From positions 1 through 11,353 of the forward strand of contig DAISJD010000097.1 of assembly GCA_036821645.1 (NCBI GenBank): DNA of 11,353 nt, written 5' to 3'. Source of the stretch: DAISJD01 sp036821645. GTDB taxonomy: Bacteria > Pseudomonadota > Alphaproteobacteria > ATCC43930 > CGMCC-115725. How positions within the stretch are numbered: position 1 is the first letter of the stretch; each line of letters begins with the position of its first letter. The position numbers and the translations under genes are program-made. A model generated the notes under the pieces. The model worked only from the letters and a program-made list of their open reading frames with translations, ran no database searches and was not told the DNA's origin. This document shows positions 7,133-11,353 of this stretch, in pieces.

Positions 7133-7253
7133 TTCTTCCCGTCAATCGGCAGGATCAACCCCATCGGGCCGTCCAATGGGGCTGATCCTGTTATCGGGTC
7201 GTCAAATCGGCTTGCCCGTGGCCTGACTCAGCCAGGCGATCGCCTCGGCCGAT
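7133..7253 (-). pseudogene. Relic of the 3' end of the quinone oxidoreductase gene and its terminator
   Basis: On the minus strand, 7253-7194 can be read as RSAEAIAWLSQATGKPI then stop. This matches the intact enzyme's ending RAAEAIALLSARKATGKVI with two codons lost and a one-base deletion after the GKP codons. Beyond it the sequence follows the intact locus through the shared stop region, the terminator stem and the TTCCCGTCAATC stretch (7136-7147 matching 8900-8911). Similarity is clear but well below identity. The host-side flank was therefore copied together with the toxin module, or this is a remnant of an older insertion. Confidence 0.75.
7151..7189 (-). terminator. Relic copy of the oxidoreductase terminator hairpin
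   Basis: Arms 7151-7164 and 7176-7189 form a 14-bp stem with one G-U pair on the minus strand and an 11-nt loop. The stem is longer than that of the intact copy at 8919-8949. No T tract follows. It would shield the orphan toxin region from read-through from the right. Confidence 0.55.
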
Positions 7254-7255
7254 CG

Positions 7256-7286
7256 CCACCACCGTGCAGCCGTGGCACGGTGGTGG
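7256..7286. repeat. Perfect 12-bp inverted repeat after immunity copy 1
   Basis: CCACCACCGTGC (7256-7267) and GCACGGTGGTGG (7275-7286) are exact complements around a 7-nt loop. It lies 78 bp after the stop of immunity copy 1 and could end or stabilise the toxin-immunity transcript. It lacks a T run on the minus strand, so it is not a classical intrinsic terminator. Confidence 0.6.
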
Positions 7287-7363
7287 AAAATGATTGATGC
7301 GGGATGACAGTTTCCTCTTATCGGTCGATTTGTTTCAAGAAACCGCCCGTGAGGCTGAATTAA

Positions 7364-7663
7364 TCACCGGATATCGATGGAGTCCGGTCCTCTGACTTCA
7401 ACCCATTCCGTGACGCCTAATTCTCGCGATAGGGTTTCCAGCACGAGCGCCTTATTGAGATTGGTGCCTTCGGGCAGGAACACATTCAAGCCGGTAACAC
7501 CGGAATCCCAGACAAGGTTTTTTTTGACACCGATAAAATCATCGTCATTGCTCCATGCAAAGAAGATAAAAACACACCAAATATTATCGCTCAGGCGATA
7601 ACACCCTTCCACAACAGACATGAACTCATACATTTCAACGTCAAACGTGATTTCAGCTTTCAT
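7364..7663 (-). CDS. Putative immunity protein, copy 1, partner of the intact toxin
   Basis: This 99-residue protein starts MKAEITFDVEMYEFMSVVEG and ends VRGPDSIDIR. Its ATG overlaps the toxin stop by 4 nt (ATGA, 7663-7660), the tight coupling expected of a cognate toxin-immunity pair. Residues 35-41 (AWSNDDD) are strongly acidic, and the intact toxin tip is richer in Arg/Asn here than the orphan tip. The rest (LVWDSGVTGLN, NLNKALVLETLSRELG) is shared with the three other copies. No export signal is present. The family is not recognised; function is inferred from arrangement. Confidence 0.8.
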   Translation of the reverse strand: MKAEITFDVEMYEFMSVVEGCYRLSDNIWCVFIFFAWSNDDDFIGVKKNLVWDSGVTGLNVFLPEGTNLNKALVLETLSRELGVTEWVEVRGPDSIDIR

Positions 7664-8784
7664 TTTCCCTGCCTGCTTGATGGTTTGATCGTGCCAAAAT
7701 GGCCCGATATTGGATCATAGTTGATCGAGTAGTTTGTTTCTTTGCCGAATTCATCCCGAAACCGAGCATAATAACGCCCTTGGAGTGGGCCGAGAGAAGG
7801 GTCGGAGTCCTGATTTGACGACATTTTATCTGGACCCGTAACGCGAATAACGCGTCCCCCGGTATTTTCGCGATATTGTATTTCAGTTTCGATCCGATCG
7901 CGCAAGCCGCTTATTTTCGCGTCGTAATCTTCGATTTTATCTTGTAATTCTGGATCTATTTTCGTGGTTTCTTCCATGATCTCGAATTCGAGATCGCGGA
8001 TCATGGTTTCTTGTCGGTCGATATCCCGTTCCGTTGGGACGTAATCGGGTGCGGATAGGATTGCGTAGGGTGGGCGTTTCGGGCCGTGGGTGATTGCGTT
8101 TCGGGTGCGGATGAGGGTGTTGATGCGATTGATTTGATCGTAGAACTGCTCGATGCGTTCTTCTGCGAAATCGTCGGCTTCGTCGGGGATGATGCCGCCG
8201 GTGCGCCGGTTGATGCGCGGTCCGCTGCCGCCGCCACGTCTTGGGCGCTGTTGGACCAGGATGACGCGACCGTGGCCATGCCCGCCGCCTGTCCGGGTCC
8301 AGCGGCCGGGATGGGCGTCGCCCTGTCGTTCACGCGGTTCCAGGGCATTGAAATTCTGTTTCCATAGAATTGTGCCATGCCCGTCATATCCCGCGATTTT
8401 GGCGATGGTTTCCGGGGTGAGGCCGCCCTCCAAGAGACCGGCGGCAAAGAAAAGCCGTCTTGCCCCGGCATCGGGATCCAAGGGCGGCATCCGGGCCAGG
8501 GCCAAATGGATTTGGGCGAGACACCGTTCCCCGGCATTCCATGCGGCGGCGGCACGGGTGATCGCCGGGATAATGTCAGGAAAAACGGCGCGATAGGCCC
8601 GGCGCAACAGGAAAGTGATGCGATCTTCGGATCCAACCGGATTGAACCTGCCGCGATGGGCCTTGAGAAGGGGGGTGCCAACCCCCAAGATCAGGGCATG
8701 ATCGGTGAAGGTTAAATTTTGTTGAACAGTTTGAAATCTTTTTTGTTCATCCCATGTTCTTAGTAACGGTCCTATGCTTTCCAT
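7660..8784 (-). CDS. Polymorphic-toxin-like protein with variable C-terminal tip
   Basis: The 374-residue protein starts at the ATG at 8784, preceded closely by AGGGGAG; a TTG at 8796 would add four residues. Visible layout: an N-terminal segment without signal peptide; a helical region about 66-135 (AWNAGERCLAQIHLALARMPPL, then RRLFFAAGLLEGGL); a PRERQGDAHPGRWT motif (149-163) resembling the 'PRD..GRWT' linker of some alphaproteobacterial toxin and phage proteins; a Gly/Arg-rich linker (165-198); a predicted coiled coil about 252-305 (IMEETTKIDPELQDKIEDYD); and a 65-residue tip (310-374) with GRYYARFRDEFGKET and GHFGTIK. The 5' half is GC-rich and host-like, while the 3' third is AT-rich, a mosaic typical of swapped toxin tips. 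The toxin role is inferred from the overlapping immunity-like gene and the duplicated tip. The activity is unknown, and no secretion domain (PAAR, LXG, two-partner) is visible. Confidence 0.7.
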   Translation of the reverse strand: MESIGPLLRTWDEQKRFQTVQQNLTFTDHALILGVGTPLLKAHRGRFNPVGSEDRITFLLRRAYRAVFPDIIPAITRAAAAWNAGERCLAQIHLALARMPPLDPDAGARRLFFAAGLLEGGLTPETIAKIAGYDGHGTILWKQNFNALEPRERQGDAHPGRWTRTGGGHGHGRVILVQQRPRRGGGSGPRINRRTGGIIPDEADDFAEERIEQFYDQINRINTLIRTRNAITHGPKRPPYAILSAPDYVPTERDIDRQETMIRDLEFEIMEETTKIDPELQDKIEDYDAKISGLRDRIETEIQYRENTGGRVIRVTGPDKMSSNQDSDPSLGPLQGRYYARFRDEFGKETNYSINYDPISGHFGTIKPSSRQGK

Positions 8785-8831
8785 GACTCCCCTCAAATCG
8801 CTGTCATTGCGCCTTGAAAGAACAAGATAGG

Positions 8832-8858
8832 ATTATGGGAGTGGAACATAAAGAACAA
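8832..8858 (-). promoter_or_regulatory. Tentative promoter of the toxin-immunity genes
   Basis: The 8797-8890 stretch is strongly AT-rich compared with both sides. On the minus strand TTGTTC (8858-8853) and CATAAT (8837-8832) stand 15 nt apart, a short spacing, about 45 nt before the ATG. Other pairings in the same stretch are possible, so the exact promoter is uncertain. Confidence 0.3.
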
Positions 8859-8918
8859 AAAGAGAATTAACCAAATATATTCCGTTCTATTGCGGGTTTT
8901 TCCCGTCAATCAGCGGGG

Positions 8919-8949
8919 TCAACCCCATCGGACAGGCCAATGGGGCTGA
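8919..8949 (-). terminator. Terminator-like hairpin after the oxidoreductase gene
   Basis: On the minus strand TCAGCCCCAT and ATGGGGTTGA form a 10-bp stem with one G-U pair around an 11-nt loop, ten bases after the stop codon. It is followed by GACCCC rather than a T run. A second small hairpin, CGGG-AAAAA-CCCG, lies just beyond (8893-8905). Confidence 0.5.
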
Positions 8950-8958
8950 TCGATGGGG

Positions 8959-9936
8959 TTATCGGGTCGTCAAAATCACCTTGCCCGTGGCCTTGCGCGC
9001 ACTCAGCAAGGCGATCGCCTCGGCCGCTCGTTCCAGCGGATATGTCGTGGTGACGAGGGGGTTGAGCTTGCCCTCGGCGACCCAGCCCAACAGATGCTCG
9101 AACGAGCGCCGGACGAGACCGGGATTGCGCAGGCGATAGGCGCCCCAATAAAACCCGATCGCGGCGCAATTCTTGACCAATAAGAGATTGGCCGGAATTT
9201 GCGGGATCCCGCCCCCGGCAAAACCGATGATGACGAGGCGTCCTTCCCACCCCATGGCCCGCACGGTCGTCTCGAACAAAGAACCGCCGACAGGATCATA
9301 GGCGACATCGACGCCCTTGCCGCCGGTGGCCTCTTTGAGTTTGGCCCGCACATCGTCGGTACTGGTATTGATCAGGATATCGGCCCCGCGACTGGCGGCG
9401 ATGGCGAGTTTTTCATCCGTGCTCGCCGTGGCGATGACGCGCGCCCCCATGACCTTGCCGATTTCCACGGCGGTCAACCCCACGCCGCCCGACGCCCCAT
9501 GCACCAGCAATGTTTCCCCCGGTTGCAGGTGGGCGCGCCAGTCCAGCGCACCGTGAGAGGTGCCGTAGGCGATGGGAAATCCGGCGGCGGCGGCAAAGCT
9601 CATCGTGTCGGGAATGCGATAGACGGACTCGGCATCGAGGACGATCTCGTCGGCATAGCCCCCGACGGCGGCAAGGCCCAAAACCCGATCGCCGACGGTA
9701 AAGCCCGACACGTCTGCGGCAACCTCGCGTACGATCCCGGCAATTTCAAATCCTGGAATGAAGGGTAGGGGGGGCTTTTCCTGGTATTGCCCCCGGATGA
9801 TCAAACTATCGGCGAAATTGACGGCGGCGGCATGAACGTCGATGCGCACCTGACCGGCCCCCAGAACTGGGGCGGGCAAGTCGCGCAGGGTGAGGGATTC
9901 CGGGCCGTCTAAGGTCTCGCAAACAATGGCGCGCAT
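8959..9936 (-). CDS. Zinc-independent NADPH:quinone oxidoreductase (medium-chain dehydrogenase family)
   Basis: This 325-residue cytosolic protein belongs to the quinone oxidoreductase / zeta-crystallin branch of the MDR superfamily, which reduces quinones or enoyl-type substrates with NADPH. The N-terminal GroES-like domain shows VNFADSLIIRGQY (39-51) and PFIPGFEIAGIV. The Rossmann domain carries LLVHGASGGVGLTAVEIGK (143-161), the AxxGxxG nucleotide loop of this branch. VAYDPVGGSLFETTVRAM and FAGGGIPQIPAN are family-typical. The zinc-binding cysteines of alcohol dehydrogenases are absent. Start is ATG with GGAG 7 nt upstream, overlapping the region just after the asparaginase stop; the 15-nt gap implies co-transcription and coupling. 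The physiological substrate cannot be read from sequence. Confidence 0.92.
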   Translation of the reverse strand: MRAIVCETLDGPESLTLRDLPAPVLGAGQVRIDVHAAAVNFADSLIIRGQYQEKPPLPFIPGFEIAGIVREVAADVSGFTVGDRVLGLAAVGGYADEIVLDAESVYRIPDTMSFAAAAGFPIAYGTSHGALDWRAHLQPGETLLVHGASGGVGLTAVEIGKVMGARVIATASTDEKLAIAASRGADILINTSTDDVRAKLKEATGGKGVDVAYDPVGGSLFETTVRAMGWEGRLVIIGFAGGGIPQIPANLLLVKNCAAIGFYWGAYRLRNPGLVRRSFEHLLGWVAEGKLNPLVTTTYPLERAAEAIALLSARKATGKVILTTR

Positions 9937-9951
9937 GGCGATACTCCGAAA

Positions 9952-10986
9952 TCAAAAATCGAGAGCGGCGGCGGGGCGCAGATGACCCACCTCGACACCG
10001 GCGACATTATGGAGGCGCGGCTCCAAAAACGGGTGCAGGGCCATGCGCTGATCATAATCGAAGCAATCGAGCCGGTCGAGGATAGTGGCCATGGCGAGAT
10101 CGGCGGCGCGCATCGCGCCATCTTCGATTTTGAGGGCGATCCCGAGGCCGACATCGGGCAGGGATGCGCAATAAACCCCCTCGGCACCGGGCTTCAGGCG
10201 CACGGTCTCGCCCGCAACCTGCATGATCATGGTCGCCATGCCCCCCGTGCCATCGACCAAGGACGGGGCCGCTGCCATGGCGTTCAGGATCCGGGTTGCG
10301 GCGGCGCGCCGCTCGTCCGGCAGATGGGTCGGGTCGGCCATCCGGGCCATGCCGAGGGCCAGCCCATGCAGTGTGATCGCGACGACGGGAATGCCGCATC
10401 CATCGACCCCATGATCGGCATGATCCATATCGGTATCGGTCATGGCACCCACCGCCGCAAGGACGCGTCGTTGCACGGGGTGGTCGGCATGAATATAGCC
10501 ATGAGTTGCTTCACCGAGGCATTTTGCCGTGCATAAAAAGCCGGTATGTTTGCCGGAACAATTATTATGCAGCGGGCTCGGGCCGTGTGCCGCCCTGATC
10601 AAGCCTTGGGAAGTCGGGACATCGCGCGGCAGGTGGGCCCCGCATTCGAGATCGTCGGCACTCATCCCGGCACGGGCGAGCCAGGCTGCGACGCGCTCTG
10701 TATGAATAGCCTCGCCGGCATGCGAGGCGCAGGCCAAGGCGATTTCATCATCGCCAAGACCCAGTTTATCGGCCGTTCCAGTTTCGAGCAGGGGCAGGGC
10801 TTGCAAGGGCTTGATCGCCGAGCGTGGGTAGATCGGCCGATCAATCGCACCGATCGATCGCACGACATGGCCCATGGCATCGACGATGACCATTGCCCCC
10901 CGATGGCGGCTCTCAACCATCGTCCCGCGTACGACTTCGATTAGGGTGGGGGCGGGGTTGTGAATGTCTTCGATGGGAAGGGGCAT
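9952..10986 (-). CDS. L-asparaginase of the Rhizobium etli AnsA type (asparaginase II family)
   Basis: The enzyme should hydrolyse L-asparagine to aspartate and ammonia in the cytosol. The 344-residue length is normal for this class, which is unrelated to E. coli AnsA/AnsB. Its motifs are all present: PRSAIKPLQALPL (S56 and K59), CASHAGE (S88), NNCSGKHTGFL (C143), DGCGIP (C197), VYCAS (C273) and ALKIEDG (K286). By position these match the two Ser-Lys pairs and the cysteine cluster described for the R. etli enzyme. I chose the ATG at 10986, preceded by AGG a few bases upstream; a TTG at 11010 would add eight residues (MIPAPRCF) and is less likely. There is no signal peptide. It is the first gene of the operon with the oxidoreductase. 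Confidence 0.92.
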   Translation of the reverse strand: MPLPIEDIHNPAPTLIEVVRGTMVESRHRGAMVIVDAMGHVVRSIGAIDRPIYPRSAIKPLQALPLLETGTADKLGLGDDEIALACASHAGEAIHTERVAAWLARAGMSADDLECGAHLPRDVPTSQGLIRAAHGPSPLHNNCSGKHTGFLCTAKCLGEATHGYIHADHPVQRRVLAAVGAMTDTDMDHADHGVDGCGIPVVAITLHGLALGMARMADPTHLPDERRAAATRILNAMAAAPSLVDGTGGMATMIMQVAGETVRLKPGAEGVYCASLPDVGLGIALKIEDGAMRAADLAMATILDRLDCFDYDQRMALHPFLEPRLHNVAGVEVGHLRPAAALDF

Positions 10987-11026
10987 AAAACACCTGGGCG
11001 CTGGAATCAAAATGAACCATGACCCT

Positions 11027-11057
11027 AAAACACTTCTTTGCTTCAGGAAAACACTTC
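11027..11057. promoter_or_regulatory. Pair of 10-bp direct repeats upstream of the asparaginase gene
   Basis: AAAACACTTC occurs at 11027-11036 and again at 11048-11057, 21 bp apart, which is two helical turns and places both on one face. They lie 41-71 bp before the asparaginase start. They could be an operator, but nothing identifies a regulator. Confidence 0.3.
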
Positions 11058-11300
11058 ATCGCGCTGGCTAGATGGAAAGCAGGAAAGAATTTTCAAAAAA
11101 AGATGAAATAGGCATTGACAGAGGGGGGTGTCGGGCGTAAAAGCACGCCTCCCAACCAATGACGCCGAATGGACAGTCGGTAGGGAAGAAAAAAACCAGA
11201 TAGCTTAAAAAAATAGCTTGACGGCGAAAAATGAAAAAGGTAGGTTGATTGCCCTGTTGAAACGAATAGATGTTGGCGGGTATTTTTCTTGATGTTTTTT
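11058..11300. other. AT-rich intergenic stretch without a convincing gene
   Basis: This segment is rich in A and T runs and lacks the host-type codon pattern on both strands. A TTGACA at 11115-11120 with TAAAAG at 11138-11143 (17-nt spacing) is a possible rightward promoter. An 83-codon leftward frame exists here but looks non-coding, being Phe/Ser/Ile-rich with no ribosome site. Confidence 0.5.
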
Positions 11301-11312
11301 GAAAAATACTTG

Positions 11313-11341
11313 TTGACATTGGGTTGGGGTTTTAGTAGAAG
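11313..11341 (+). promoter_or_regulatory. Strong-looking sigma-70 promoter reading out of the window
   Basis: A perfect TTGACA (11313-11318) is followed after 17 nt by TAGAAG (11336-11341). The A/T-rich run at 11281-11309, just upstream of the -35, resembles an UP element. A 10-bp palindrome AGAAGCTTCT (11337-11346) overlaps the -10 and expected start. Such a layout is common for rRNA or other highly expressed operons, but the transcribed gene is outside the window. Confidence 0.45.
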
Positions 11342-11353
11342 CTTCTTCCCGGT

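Larger units (their letters stand above)
6523..8244 (-). repeat. Direct duplication of toxin C-terminal half (6523-7107 and 7660-8244)
   Basis: The two blocks align at a constant 1137-bp offset without net indels and continue into their immunity genes to 6227 and 7364. Identity is uneven: about 180 bp (6710-6889 and 7847-8026) appear identical, whereas the tip and the region before the coiled coil show scattered changes. Homology ends abruptly in the Gly-rich linker on one side and at the immunity stop codons on the other. Confidence 0.85.

Noticed and set aside
8001..8681. 226-codon minus-strand frame and several plus-strand frames across the toxin 5' half
   Set aside because: They are alternate frames of a GC-rich coding region; the toxin frame continues through the duplicated block and ends in the conserved ATGA overlap.
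11068..11319. 83-codon minus-strand frame in the AT-rich right end
   Set aside because: Phe/Ser/Ile-rich low-complexity translation, no ribosome site, and overlaps promoter-like sequence on the other strand.

Overview
The window looks like chromosome of a high-GC alphaproteobacterium, probably a member of the Rhodospirillales or close to them. This rests on the housekeeping order homoserine dehydrogenase, GlpX-type fructose-1,6-bisphosphatase, RecJ (an order I know from that group) and on codon use. No marker fixes the genus.

Left part (1-5114, + strand): the 3' end of an OmpA-like protein gene, then hom, an unrecognised 148-codon gene, glpX and recJ. All point the same way with short gaps and may be largely co-transcribed. 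A tRNA-Glu(UUC) gene with encoded CCA and its own plausible promoter follows at 5253-5328.

Middle part (about 5470-8900, - strand): an accessory island, visibly more AT-rich than its flanks. Read in its own direction it has a 374-residue polymorphic-toxin-like protein (8784-7660) whose stop overlaps the start of a 99-residue putative immunity gene (ATGA). Next come a hairpin and a relic of the 3' end of the neighbouring quinone oxidoreductase gene with its terminator. Then there is a promoterless, startless second copy of the toxin's C-terminal half, its own overlapping immunity gene, and two more immunity paralogues. The last three immunity genes start exactly 351 bp apart (6526, 6175, 5824). 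A fourth start at the same interval (5473) is the stub of a lost unit. The four immunity proteins share an almost fixed C-terminal half and differ in a few short patches, as expected if each neutralises a different toxin-tip variant. Neither the toxin tip nor the immunity family matches anything I can name.

Right part (8959-10986, - strand): an L-asparaginase of the Rhizobium etli AnsA type followed 15 nt later by a zinc-free NADPH:quinone oxidoreductase, a two-gene operon. The last 340 bp (11011-11353) is AT-rich and apparently non-coding. It ends in a good -35/-10 pair reading rightwards out of the window, possibly for a stable RNA operon or other strong gene.

The most interesting content is the toxin / tandem-immunity island. 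It preserves several evolutionary steps: module duplication including host flank, loss of the toxin's 5' half, a near-identical conversion tract, and expansion of immunity genes in exact tandem.
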